In this document: piece after piece, positions 21,432 to 32,607 of the stretch
Position numbering within the stretch: position 1 is the stretch's first letter
Layout of the letters: every line of letters starts with the position of its first letter
From: Pleurotus djamor
Lineage: Eukaryota; Basidiomycota; Agaricomycetes; Agaricales; Pleurotaceae
Assembly: GCA_029747585.1 (NCBI GenBank)
Contig: JAPEVF010000072.1
Span: 1 to 64,000, forward strand
Reading direction: 5' to 3'
Length of the DNA: 64,000 bases
Position numbers and translations under genes: made by a program
The notes under the pieces: generated by a model
The model's database searches: none
Told to the model about the DNA's origin: nothing
Seen by the model: only the letters and a program-made list of their open reading frames with translations

Positions 21432-22229
21432 TACTTAGAGATTGGTACTCAGTATCATGATTTGCGTGTTAAACAGAACCTTGTTGACACAATAAGTAGT
21501 CGCTCCAGCCTCCTCTTGTGTCACATAAATTTTCTTCGCCCATCCAACCATATCTCGTGACATGCGCAAGACTGAACTGTACTTATCTACGATCGCCGCA
21601 TCCTCGCCGTGTTAAGTCTATTTGAGCAAGGTTCTTTAATTCTTCTAACGAAGCTGATCGTTTTGGAAGTGGCCGTTGACACGATGCTTCCAGACATTGC
21701 CACGCTTGAGCTTCATCCATCCATATAAGCGTCCAGATGCGCACCACTTCTTTCTATTCTAAAGCCCCACTCCCTCGCCTACGAAACACTTGCAGACCGT
21801 AACTCTCATTCTTCCTCATACATATCCACTTTATTTCCCCTACATCCAACCACCCAACCGCTCATTTCCCCTACATCCAACCACCCAACAGCCTAAGCTG
21901 TAATCCTATACAATAGAATGCAGGAAAGTCTGGACGCACCGAAGCCACAGAGTCCGAAGAAACCTGGACTCAACAAGCGCCCACGCAGGATGCCGCCGCA
22001 GCTTTTCTCGGCCATCAGCGGAATATGAATTGAGTCCGAAAAATAGGCTGCCGGCCGTGGCACCTACCATATCGGGATGGGACTGGAATTCTTTCGCGTG
22101 CGTGACGCTCAGCTCACACGGTGGGAACAATTTGAAGTCACAAAGACACGTGGGGCTACCATATACGGAAGACGGCACACAGAAAATTGTATTTAAGCGT
22201 TCCCACGGGCACGGACAGGGGAGATGTAT
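21432..22229. other. intergenic, with 26-bp tandem duplication
   Basis: No gene seen. A 26-bp unit beginning ATTTCCCCTACATCC occurs at 21833-21858 and again from 21864, in tandem with 5 bp between. Confidence 0.5.
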
Positions 22230-23183
22230 TTAAGGAGTATCTATCGANGGGGGGAGGAGAGCCGCAATACCTCTGTTAATAGCTTGGTCCATCTCATAGA
22301 TACCTACAGCTACAGAAGGGACTCCACGCTGAAGACCGGTGCGGATACGATTCACGAGGGCGAACGTGCGAGGCCTGACAAAACATTGAGAAAAAAAAGC
22401 CAGATCGGGAAATTTGGACTTACCACCCAGAAAAGACACCGACGTCGGTGCCACGATACACAACATAGAAGGGGCCGTGTTCCTGAGGGTCCGGCAGGTG
22501 ATACTGGAAGCCTGCTGGCACAATCCAAGGCTGAACAAGAGGGTTCGGCGGTGTTGCAACAACGGCGGGAGGAGCGGCGGGAGGAGCGGCGGGAGGAGCG
22601 GCGGGAGCGAGAACGGGCACGGCAGGCGCAGCTGCGAGTGGAACGGGTGCTGGGGCCGGCCCAGGGATGGCGTGTCCGAAGCTACCTACGAACATAGTAA
22701 GAAGCAGTTAGTTTGCAGGAACAAAAACGCGAGCATGCAAATGATACTCACCTGACACCTGTGAATACGAAGGAGGTCCGGGGGACATAAGCCCAGCGGT
22801 GACGGAACCCCCTGCAGAGGAGGGATCTCCACCATCGGACGACTCATCATCCGAAGAGGAGACGTTGGTGATATTGTCGTGCTCGACGTCGACAGCAGCC
22901 ACGGCCTCAGCATCCTCGTCGTCGAGAAGGACGGCGGCCGAGCGACCAGGGGATTCGAGAGCAGCTGCGGCCTCAGCATCCTCGTCGGCGTAGTCGGCAG
23001 CGGCTAAAAAAACCCCAGCGAGTGCACGAGCCTGCGTCGCATTGATCCCAATCGACGCGAGAAGGGCTAGATGTGCTAATGCGACAAGTCAACATAACAG
23101 CAGAATTACATGAAGAATGATGGAGACGTACCTTCGAAGGACAAGACGTTGGTGAAGTCGGGTGTGTTGGACCTGTTGGACAT
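22230..23183 (-). CDS. protein with C-terminal RNase H1 N-terminal-like domain (260 aa)
   Basis: Minus-strand exons 23183-23132, 23075-22752, 22685-22424, 22374-22230; 260 residues. N-terminus MSNRSNTPDFTNVLSFEG, then an Ala/Asp/Glu-rich part, a Pro/Ala-rich linker (PAAPPAAPPA, from a 12-bp DNA repeat at about 22563-22600), and at about residues 197-250 FYVVYRGTDVGVFSGW followed by a helix-like segment. The pattern Y-V-V-x-x-G-x-x-x-G-V-F-x-x-W is that of the small domain at the N-terminus of RNase H1 that binds RNA/DNA hybrids; here it stands alone at a C-terminus. An N at 22248 in a G run lies at the very end, so the last residues are uncertain. Divergent from the Trp-rich gene. Probably an accessory gene of the KDZ neighbourhood. 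Confidence 0.6.
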
Positions 23184-24026
23184 GGCGGGCGTTCACAAGA
23201 GATTGTGCTGATGAGACACCAAAAGGACCGGGGTAGTTATAGTGAGTAGAACGCGAGAGGAGACGAAAGCTCCCCCATCGAGGATACTGGAACGTGCTTC
23301 AGGCTTACCTGCAACTTTGGCCTAATTCGGAGCCCAGGATGGCCGGGTTAATCTGCGCTTATCGAGAAACTTTCATTACTTTTGAGGATATCTACCTCGA
23401 CCTGCCAGCAATTATTGTTACCCGATGCACATGCCAGGTCACGTGTAAACTCACTTGGGCAAATGTAGACTTCGAAGCTATGAAACGAGTACAATGGAAG
23501 CCTCGGCGTGGGTTGTAAATGACAAGTCCTTGCGATGGGGCTACCAAACCGCATGGTCAAAGCTACATCGTGACGTAGAGCCATTGTGTTGGAAACTCGA
23601 CGCTCGAAGTTTTGGGGGGAAGCAAGTTTGTGAGGAATGGGAAACCGAGTTTAAGGGTGGACGTTGTTCATTCATCAACGATAAGAATAAGGCAGAATGG
23701 ATTGCACGCACGCAAGTGGACTTGTTCCCCTTTTCTTCGTACGCGCGTGCCGGAGCTCAAGGCCAAAGTTGACAAAAGCTTCAGTCGAAACGAATCCAGG
23801 TTTAGCCAGATGACCGAAGTTTGAATGACGGCAAGGAGAACGCACCAAGGACCAACGATTGTGATGAAAATGGTGTCGCGAAGCCTAAAAACGCCTGGAA
23901 AGCGGCTTGTGCAACATGGACAGGGAGACGCCCTCAATGAGGACATTGTGGTCTAGTCTGGTGTTGAGGTAGAAATAAAAATCAGTATAAAAGAGCAGAG
24001 GGAACAGGTAGGAACATCAGCGCACC
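23184..24026. promoter_or_regulatory. divergent promoter region between two KDZ-neighbourhood genes
   Basis: 843 bp with no gene seen. A TATA box (TATAAAAG, 23986-23993) lies 34 bp before the plus-strand ATG at 24027. Confidence 0.5.
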
Positions 24027-26693
24027 ATGTCTTCGTCTCAGCAGAGAGACGATCTGCCAACCCCGCCACCAACGTTGCCGGTGATTCCGACAGATGCACC
24101 GACTTCGCCACCGACAACTGCGACACCCACCTTGAACACATCGACTCCAACGCCGGAAGGGATCATAGACGAACTCGACAAGTATGTTTTTCTCAAAATG
24201 TTTTCCGTATTCCGTTTTCAACATGCTGACTAATCGCTCAACCAGACCTCTTACCCGTAATTGGGCTAAAGGCGCCCGTCTCGAATTCCTTGTCGACAAC
24301 CTCGACTCCTACATCGAGAGTGCTAGTCGCGACCGTAACGCATCCCGGACAACATTAAATCGTATTGTCAATGACTATTTTGCCAAGTTTAGCTGGCGTC
24401 TGCCTCTTACTGTCGACCCCCCGCCTCCTAGCACCTCTAGCGCCCAACGCCAAAGCTCACCACCTCCAGAGATTTTGACGAAGGCAGAGAGTGATCGCAA
24501 GGGAATCGTCATCAAGAAAATGCGCAATGTGAGTACTCTTAACGTTACCTATCTCAACGGCGCTGAGTCCGTCTAGGCCATTGCAAACTGGCTTAATTAT
24601 CGCGCAAACAAAATCTCAAACCCATACAAGCACTTGAAGAACCTCGACAACTCTGACCCATATGCCATCTTACTCAGTCGTCTCACGGGAATTGGTCTGA
24701 AGAATCCAAACCGTATCAAGGGCTGGCAAGAACTACAGAAAACCGCTTGGGAGAGCTACAAGGTCGAGTTTGATGCCAAAGTCGAGGCAGAAAACATCAA
24801 GAAGACACATATTGCGACGGCGCGGAATCGCTTCATTCAAAAGAAGTTTCAGGAGCTCACAGAGTCTGATCAAGCAATGTGGGAACAACGGGCCACGGAG
24901 CGACACGCCAAAGAAGTGAACGCGAAGATGGAACAGATGAATCGGCTTGATTCTTTTACGCCACACGAGCGGCAGGAGTGAGTACGCAATGCCTTGCCTC
25001 ACTGTTCGACCTGCTTATCTCCGTGGCCATCTACCCTCAGTGCAATCCGTCGACTGGGAGATTTTTTCATCCCGATCCTTGAAGGAGCGAGTACGGTGCT
25101 CAAGATGCATGTCTCAGTCCTCATAGGTGGTCCCGAGCCAGCCAATGGAGGTGCATTGAACGTCTTGAGGTATGTTCCTAGCCACCTACTCCAACTCGGC
25201 TGCCAATTTAGCTCATTTCATCTTAGTATCCATTCCGGTGTCAATAGAGCGGCGATTCCAATGACATGGGGAGAAGCGAACCCAGACGCCTTCGACGAAG
25301 TCACAAATAACTTCTTGTCCTACCTCGAAACATGCTATAGTATGTCATCCATCTCTTGTCATGCTTGATTATTGTACTCAGTCTACGCGAAGCTGCGGAG
25401 GAGAAGGCTCAAGCCGCGTTACCCAACACATCTGCGGCTAGCGGTAATACTCGTCTCGTCAGGCCGAAGGCAACGCGAGCCCCTGCTGATGAGATTGATG
25501 AGATCGCAAGTCCACGACCATCAAAGAAGAAGGTCCCCCAATCCTCGCGCCAGCGGAAAACGGCCCGTAATGCAACCAATAGCGAAGAAGATAGTGCTAC
25601 TACCACTTCGAGCGAATCCCCTCCACCACCACGCCGCCATTCCAAAAAGGGTCGGCAACAATCTCCCCGGCGACGAAAGAACAGGGAAGACGACAACGAC
25701 GACAGCAGCAACTGGAGCTCTGACATTGAAGATGACACCGAAGTACATCGGCAAAATAAACGGAACCGCCGCCGCAAACGCCAACATAGCCCAACTACAC
25801 CCAAAAGGCTTCGTAAGAGTCGCACAAGTCAGCAAGAACACGATGAACGCCCTCCGCTCAAGAAGACACGTGCAACACGTTCGACCAGGGACCAACCATG
25901 TGAGTACCAGCAACAAGTTGACCATCTTCATCAAAATTAACCTTTCTGTCCCACAGCCTCCGACGAAGAATCCCCGTCGTCTTCTATCCGCACACCCAGG
26001 CCAAGGCCCAATCCCCCCGTTTCTCCCCCTCCCCAGGTTCCATTGGGGACATTTGCTTGCCCTACCAGCGCACGCAACAATTCGCCCGCACACCTTCACG
26101 CCCCTCCAGTCAACCCTGAATGGCCATCCTGGTTCACCTCTAATTATACCCCGTTGCTCGAACTCCCGAAGATGTCGCTCACCTGGCAAACCGTACTTGC
26201 CACTTACGTACAGCTGGAAGAACAGACAGACTTCGATAATCCCGGTGCTCAGATTAGTCTACCCGCCGATCATCGACCTGGACCCATCTACTGGTGGATT
26301 TCCCGTGGCCGCGATTCTACTCGACGTCAACAAGTGGTCATCAAAAACTTGGACGATTATGCGGAGGCTTGGTGGCGCTGGTGGAAGACAATGCAGCCAG
26401 GGTGGCGCAACGTTGAGAGTGTTCCAGGGGGACTTTCGACAACGCATCGGATGTTCGACCTATCCGTGTCTGAGGCCCCCGATGCTTGGGATAAACTCAA
26501 CAAGCACGGTGCGAACGGCTTCCTCAGTGTTGTCGCGAGCTTGGGGTGGTGGGGCCGAGACCTTGGAAAGCTTTACCCGCGATGGAATGACTGGTCACTT
26601 GTTGATCCCCAGGGCCGTGATTGGGACCTTGCAGCCACAGACGCGATTTGGGTGATGCAACGCCTCCATGCCTCTCGTCTTGCTGCATGTTAG
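24027..26693 (+). CDS. Trp-rich KDZ-associated protein with HMG-box-like segment (774 aa)
   Basis: Exons 24027-24181, 24246-24528, 24577-24977, 25041-25169, 25227-25339, 25393-25899, 25957-26693; 774 residues. Start fixed by the TATA box at 23986. N-terminus Pro/Thr-rich. Residues about 147-280 are helical and Lys/Arg-rich with RNRFIQKKFQELTESDQAMW, a pattern like the last two helices of an HMG box, but not convincing alone. Around 380-390 is VLIGGPEPANGGALNVL; 405-560 is a long basic and acidic linker (RRRKNREDD, KRNRRRKRQHSP) likely to act as a nuclear signal. The C-terminus (about 580-774) is Trp-rich: PIYWWISRGR, AEAWWRWWKTMQPGW, GFLSVVASLGWWGRDLG. From memory this C-terminal module recurs near KDZ transposases in Agaricomycetes. 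The acceptor of exon 6 is uncertain. Function unknown. Confidence 0.66.
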
Positions 26694-27098
26694 GCCGTTA
26701 GATTGTATTACAAGAACTTTCGGCGCGAGTATTTATGTTTTGGTCCGAGTATTTATGTTTTGCATTGCCGGCTATGTCAGTTTCGGACTCGTTTCCTTTA
26801 TATATTTATTTATAGTGACTGGACAATGAGGATTTGTGTATATACATGTCAAATACACCATAACTATGCTTTTGAACGGACTGGAGTGACGACAACCCAT
26901 GGATAAACGCAATCAAAAATAAAAGTCGTAAGAAAGCACGAACCGAGTTCACTTTGATTAACAGGGCGCTAAGCACGTTGATCTCATCCTCTCATCTCCA
27001 TCACGTTCGCCTACCCTTCGCTCCGCTATTGCCTAATCTCAGCACACGTTGACCCACTTCCAAATCTCTCGTAGACCCATTGTTGAACGTTTGGGACC
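26694..27098. other. intergenic with short direct repeat
   Basis: No gene seen. GAGTATTTATGTTTTG occurs twice in succession near 26726-26762. Confidence 0.5.
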
Positions 27099-27761
27099 AT
27101 GGGCCGTAAGCGACTCTACACCACTGAGGAGGAACGGGTGAAGGCGCGCCAAGAGAAGGACAAACGATATTATGAGCGGTATGTTCGTCTTATGGCTGTC
27201 GTCTTCTATTGTACTGATACTAGAGTACTCTCAGCCATCGGGAGGTCATTCTGGATAAGGGACGCACCAAGTATAAACAGCAGAGGCAGTTGCGGGCCAA
27301 ACGGATTGGGAGGACACTCCAACGGTGCGTATTACTTTTTAATTGAATCCGCTTACTCCCAATGAATTCGGCATAGGTCAAAGAATGACAGGAGGGAGCC
27401 ACCACCATTAGATTCCCCTCCAGACCCTACAACCACGGCACTTCGAGAGATCGTAGCCTTATCCGGAGTCCTCGACAACGAGCTGTCATATGACACCTTA
27501 TGCGTACAAGCCCTAGAACAGCAATCAGACGCCGCAATTGAGGCGAAGCTCGAGTGGATATCAGAGAAGAATGATGAAGTATATACCCGTCTCAATGTAA
27601 TACTCCAGCACGAGGGCATTGGGAAAGTATGGAGGGAGGCTGATCAGACATATCGCCGCTTTCAGCTAGCTACATCATTTTTGGAAGATATTTACTGTCA
27701 TTTTATCGAAGGGACATTGGCAGATACTTATAAGAATAGCTTACTACAGTTCCAGCATTGA
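27099..27761 (+). CDS. small basic-region protein, KDZ-associated (184 aa)
   Basis: Exons 27099-27178, 27235-27324, 27377-27761; 184 residues. It begins MGRKRLYTTEEERVKARQEK and continues RYYERHREVILDKGRTKYKQ, a long, strongly basic helix like a bZIP basic region or AT-hook-plus-helix; such MGRxRLY starts are common in Agaricomycete hypothetical proteins (recollection). The second half is acidic and helical (ALREIVALSGVLDNEL, QTYRRFQLATSFLEDIY). Probably a DNA-binding accessory of the element. No catalytic motif. Confidence 0.6.
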
Positions 27762-27899
27762 TAAAAGCTCTATATTATTTGTGGTACTCCATGCATTTTG
27801 CGAACCCCTAGCGAATTTCAACCCCCTGCTTCCGTTACATAAGCCACCTATACAAAAAAGGGCAAGTCGCCCACTCGCTCGTCTCGAACTCCCAACACA

Positions 27900-28359
27900 A
27901 TGTCTACCAAAGAGCATGTACTGCGTAAGCATGCTATGTTCGCTCTCGCAACCAATCACTCACCCCCATCAAGTTGACCTAAACAAGGAACAGATTCAGT
28001 GGCTCAAGACCTATTGGGTCATTCACTACCGCGAGGCAATCATCAAGGGTCGCAAACAGTTGTTCTTCGAGCAACTGTGGTTCGAGTGGTTCGGTCGGTT
28101 CCCCATCGAGGTCAGCCCTATTGAGCGTCCAGAGGTTAAGGAAGCCCTTAAGGCCAAGATGAAAGTGGTAAGCACCTTTTATATGTTTGTCGGGCGTGGT
28201 CTGAGCATCGAGTAGAAGGTCAAAGCGACCCTGAACTGGCTCAGGGTCAGTTACTGGCCAGCCCATGCACCGAAGAACGCGCCCATCGTCATCAGCGACG
28301 ACGAGGAGGAGGATGGGGAGGTCATTACAGTCAGCGACGACGACGACGACGACGAGTAG
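27900..28359 (+). CDS. small acidic-tailed protein of the KDZ neighbourhood (120 aa)
   Basis: Exons 27900-27924, 27974-28167, 28216-28359; 120 residues, frame-consistent. Body: LNKEQIQWLKTYWVIHYREA, KQLFFEQLWFEWFGRFPIEV, LNWLRVSYWPAHAP, then an acidic tail of Asp/Glu runs. The spaced aromatic residues suggest a small helical domain with a conserved Trp core. The acidic tail could bind a basic partner such as the neighbouring proteins. Sits 150 bp before the transposase gene on the same strand. Unrecognised. Confidence 0.55.
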
Positions 28360-28508
28360 TAGTAAATTTTCACTTACGTTTACAATTTTGACGTATAATT
28401 AAAATGATACCCGCCATCCGCGGTTTTTGGCCAGAGTTGATGTAGCCGGTAAAAAGTCTTGAGTCCGAGGCCAGTGTGCCTCCTGCCTACTTACAAGGTA
28501 ACCTCACC

Positions 28509-31500
28509 ATGTTTCGCGGACGCGTCCTGAGCGCGTTGGGTCCTCCGGAACGTCAAGGGACCAAGATACTCAAGCGAAGCCAAAACTTGCGCAGGGTCGT
28601 GCGGACTAAACGCCCAAGGCTCGCATCGGAGACGGAGGAGGCAACGGAAGCCATTCCCGAGTGGTCGCCAAATGATGAGCTTGAAGGCTGGGAGGTTGAG
28701 GAGCACAACCACTTGGTGGACGAGGACGCGAACATAGTACCAGCAAATCTGCGAAAAAGATATGTGTCATCAGTAAGTAGTCATCGCGACAAAATTCTGA
28801 ATTAGCTCACAGAATGCAAGGACAACCCGATGTCGGACTGGATGCAACATAGGGAGGAGTTCCTTTTCGAGCTTCTAAAGGGCGAAGCGCAAACGAAAGA
28901 AGGACGCGCGGGCCGATGCCTATCTTGCCTCGAACGTCAGGATAGCAGCGCTGGAGGTGAAACTGTGGTCGAGGGCACCGAACCTCTTTTCAGGTGTCGC
29001 GAGTGTACATGGGGCGCGAACGAATGCCAGAGATGCTGTCTGGAGCGTCACGCGCATCTGCCTCTGCATAGGATAGAGGTTCGTGATCGTTGGGATTGTC
29101 TGAAAAAGGATGGTTACTAAAACTGTTAACGAAATTATAGAAATGGAACGGAGATAGTTTCCAGAAGATCACGCTCCGCGAGATGGGCCTGCGCGTCCAA
29201 TTGGGCCATGGAGGGAGCCACTGTCCTGTACCTGAAGCTGCTGCTAAGTCGTTTACGGTCATCCACACAAACGGGTTACATACCGTGGCCGTGGACTATT
29301 GTAACTGCGACAAACGCGTTGCTCGTACATCCCAGTTGTTCCAAGCGAGATGGTATCCGGCTACGGTCAAGTTCCCAGCTACTTGCGCGACGCTAGAGAT
29401 GATCCAACACTTTCATGGGTTATCACTCTGTAGCAAGGTGTCGGCTCATGAATATTATCGAAATCTGGAGCGCTTAACCACTAACCTGCGTGTTGATGTC
29501 CCAAAGGTGAGTTTGCGCATTGGTCGAGCCATGCACCAAGGGCTAACTAGCCCGTAGAACAGGTATCAAGCGTTCCTTCGTGTCATTCGGCAGTATCGAC
29601 ACCTGCGGATGTTGAAGCGGGCTGGACGAGCACATGTCAAGGATGGGGTAGCAAAGACTGGGAAAGGGGAGCTAGCACTTCGATGCCTAGCATGCGCGCG
29701 ACCAGGAGTGAATTTGCCAGCAGACTGGTGGAAGGTGGACCCAGCGATGAGGTGCGTTCGGTTTGTCAGGAAAAAAAAAAACATCAGACCATTTACCGTG
29801 AGAGAAGGTTTCTATATATGGTTTTTGTTTCCCTTGATGCCAACTTTCGGCTGAAAAACCGACTGCGCAAATCCGACAAAATCGATCCTGGTCTTCACAC
29901 CGGTCTTGCTTACTTCGTCCCACCCAAGTCCTACAACGAGCATGTCCTCAAGCATGCTACTGAGGCTGATGTGAGTTGGCTTCCCTTCATTCGCAGGCTA
30001 AGCCTCACATCTATCCTTTAGATCAGCACCTGTAGCAGCTTCGGCGCAATGGCTCACGCGGACTCAAAGTCAACCACTGGCCTGCGGTATACGGGCGTAG
30101 GCATGTGTGTGTGCTTGAGGCATGAAATGGTACAGCCTCTCGGAGTCGGGGACCTTCAGAAGGGTGAACGGTGAGTACCGCGCTTCTTTTTTTTTGGTTG
30201 GGACCTCCTCACGCGACACCCAAAGGTACTGCAATATGGACTATGTTTTGCTATCCGCCCTCCTCGGTTTCGCCCTCGCCACCAGCATAATGGTCATCTA
30301 TGACATAGCCTGTCAATGGAAAGTTAACCTTCCCGCTCGTATCGCCGAATTCCCCGCGGAATTCCGCCTGCCCGCCACCACCGCCCTCGATTTCGCTATT
30401 CCCAAATGCCATAGTCCCGCCCACAAAACTGAGTGCCAAGCGCCGCATTCTCTCAACCTGAAACCTGGTGCTGGACGAACGGATGGGGAAGGAATCGAGC
30501 GGGATTGGTCCATGATCAACCCTGCTGCGAATAGCACCCGCGAAATGGGACAAGGCTCAAGACACGATACTCTCGATGACCTCTTCGCCTTCCACAACTG
30601 GCAGAAGATCACGGGCCTGGGACAGTCCCTCAAACGCAAGTACTTCCTGGCTGTGGTAGAAGCTCGAAGGAACAAAGACCTCCATGACGACTTCAATCAA
30701 TCCATCCCCGAGGAGGTCCGCGCTTCGTGGACCAAGATGATTCTTGAGTGGGACGTGGACTCTTCAAAGCCGAATCCCTATGAAATTCGGGTGGATCGTG
30801 AGTGGTCCCATTGATTTTCCATGTATTCGTGTTATTAATCCTTTTTTAGACGAGAGCGAGAACGATGTGAAGAAAAAGCTCCTTGCTGCCGAGTGCAGGG
30901 ACTCGGCGCTTGGGAGGATGAACCACGACAAGACAGAGACATCGTTTCTGTCAATGGGTCTAGTGGTTGAGGAATCGCAGTTCGTACTCNTTTTTTTCTT
31001 TACTCCTTCGTCTCTCAACTCATCGGCTCTCGACAGGCGGCGTCTACGGCTAGACAATACCTCCAAGCTCACCAGCATCCAGGCGTCTCAACTGCACGAA
31101 CGCCGTCTCGTCATCACCAAACAGATCAAGGCATTCCGCAAGGCCCAACAGGTTCACATGCCGATCGTCGAAGACCTCCTCCAGCATTCCCCCTTGTCGA
31201 GGCCGAGCATATCAAGCTCTGGCTACCCTCATCCCTGAATTCCACCCAACGTACGACTCTCACGACCACGCTCGTAGCTAAAGAGATCGAGCTTCGCACT
31301 GCCCAATGCAAGGATTCCCTGGAACGTATCCGCCTCAACCAACGTGCACGACGGCAGGTTGCCATCCATAAGCACCTCCACGCCCCGAGTCAGCGTAACG
31401 GCACCCGAGCTCGAGCGCACTTCGATCGAATATCTCTCAAGGGAGATCAAGCAGCTCAAAAATACCGCGATGCACGATCAGCGCTGGTATCGCTTGTGGG

Positions 31501-32213
31501 AGAAGGCCAGATTCCAAGCGACCTACGAGTTTTACACGACAAGGATGTTTGTCCTNCCCCCCGTCTTCAGCATCGACCACATACAACCACCTCGGAACAT
31601 GCGAGAAGCCAGCACACGCCTGGGAGAGGGATATCGCGAGGTTCCCTGGATCTGGCGAGTGGCAGGATCGTTGATAGCCGAAGACACGGGGGCTATGAAT
31701 GCGGGGCTACGCGTGGAATGGGCTAAGAGTCGAGCAAGGGCTCTTCGGTGGCAGGAGGAGGTGTTGCTGGTTAAGGAGGAGATGCGCAGGGTTCGGTTGT
31801 CCCTCCAACATGAAGCGGACGAGTGGCGCAAGCGCCAGGCGTCGTCACCAACGATCACCACAGATCCGGACCTTTCCCAAGGGTTGTCCGCATACGCCCA
31901 CCGGCAGATACTCGTGCGAGAAACGCTACGAAACGCGTTTACTTCAATGTGGGAACGACCCCCCGGGAAGCGGTCGAAGCTGGCCCAATCATTGGGTACC
32001 ATTCCCTCCGCGCCAACTGATGATGCCAGGATTCAGCAGGAAATGATGGCTACCATGGGCATTGAAGGGGAGGAGGAGGAGGAGGAGGAGGAAGAGGAAG
32101 AGGTATTGGAGGAGGCAGCTTCATCCGATGAGGAGGAGGATGGTGAGGATGCCGCCGACGACGCCGACGACGCCGACGCCGATGAGGGTGAACCTGATTC
32201 AGACGAAGATTAG
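28509..32213 (+). CDS. KDZ-family transposase with CxC2 cysteine cluster (about 1,095 aa)
   Basis: Nine exons: 28509-28772, 28806-29078, 29141-29506, 29558-29751, 29808-29970, 30022-30170, 30226-30797, 30850-30979, 31037-32213. The CxC2 cluster begins with CLSCLERQ and continues FRCRECTWGANECQRCCLER and HAHLPLHRIE (about 110-180). The RNase H-like catalytic core has Asp in VFVSLDANFRL (about 376), Asp in VIYDIACQWKVNLPAR (about 495) and Glu in DGEGIERDWSMINP (about 558), with the signature CHSPAHKTECQ between. The C-terminal helical part includes EYREV-like GYREVPWIWRV and WAKSRARALRWQEEVLL; the tail is Glu/Asp-rich. The last exon needs two frame repairs at homopolymers: drop the N at 31556, and add one C in the run at 31189-31193. 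Both look like sequencing errors, so the transposase may be intact. Family known from mushroom genomes. Confidence 0.9.
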
Positions 32214-32593
32214 ATTAGATTAGATATAAATGTAATCACAACTTGTATCTAATCATAATCCATGGCCCAGTCCATCTCGCGTGCACATCCAAATTATTCC
32301 CACACCAAATATAGTTTTCCCACACCGAATATGGCACTGCAGTGAGGAATATAGGCAGTATATGAATATTTAAATACATATTATAATACATTTACATGGC
32401 CCTCCAGGTTTTCCTGCGGATTTGGCCTAGGTTTCACCCTATATTCAGCAGATCCCAGCTGGGTTTGAATTGGCCCATATTAAGGCGTGGGCCAGGTTTT
32501 CCTGGGAGGTTTGGTCAAGAAAACCTGGGCCCGTTGTCTTTTGTGCTTTCAGGTTTTTCTATGATTTAGGGTCTATTAGTACAAGTAGTTGTG
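32214..32593 (+). mobile_element. transposon right end, second copy of the end seen at 1092
   Basis: AT-rich, starting with a GATTA pentamer run, then GGTTTTCCTG blocks. Contains a 13-bp inverted repeat GGGCCAGGTTTTC ... GAAAACCTGGGCCC around 32495-32533. The last 85 bp match 1008-1092 with the same spacing and end AGTTGTG at 32593. It could be the right end of the KDZ element itself or of an unrelated element next to it; no left partner was found. Confidence 0.55.
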
Positions 32594-32607
32594 CACCCAA
32601 CCACTCA

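Noticed and set aside
22414..22755. Plus-strand Gly/Arg-rich frame (GRSGGRSGG)
   Set aside because: Mirror of the Pro/Ala-rich linker coded on the minus strand.
25372..26655. 427-codon overlapping frame inside the Trp-rich gene
   Set aside because: His/Pro/Arg-rich composition typical of an off-frame reading; the other frame has the structured Trp-rich domain and consistent splicing.
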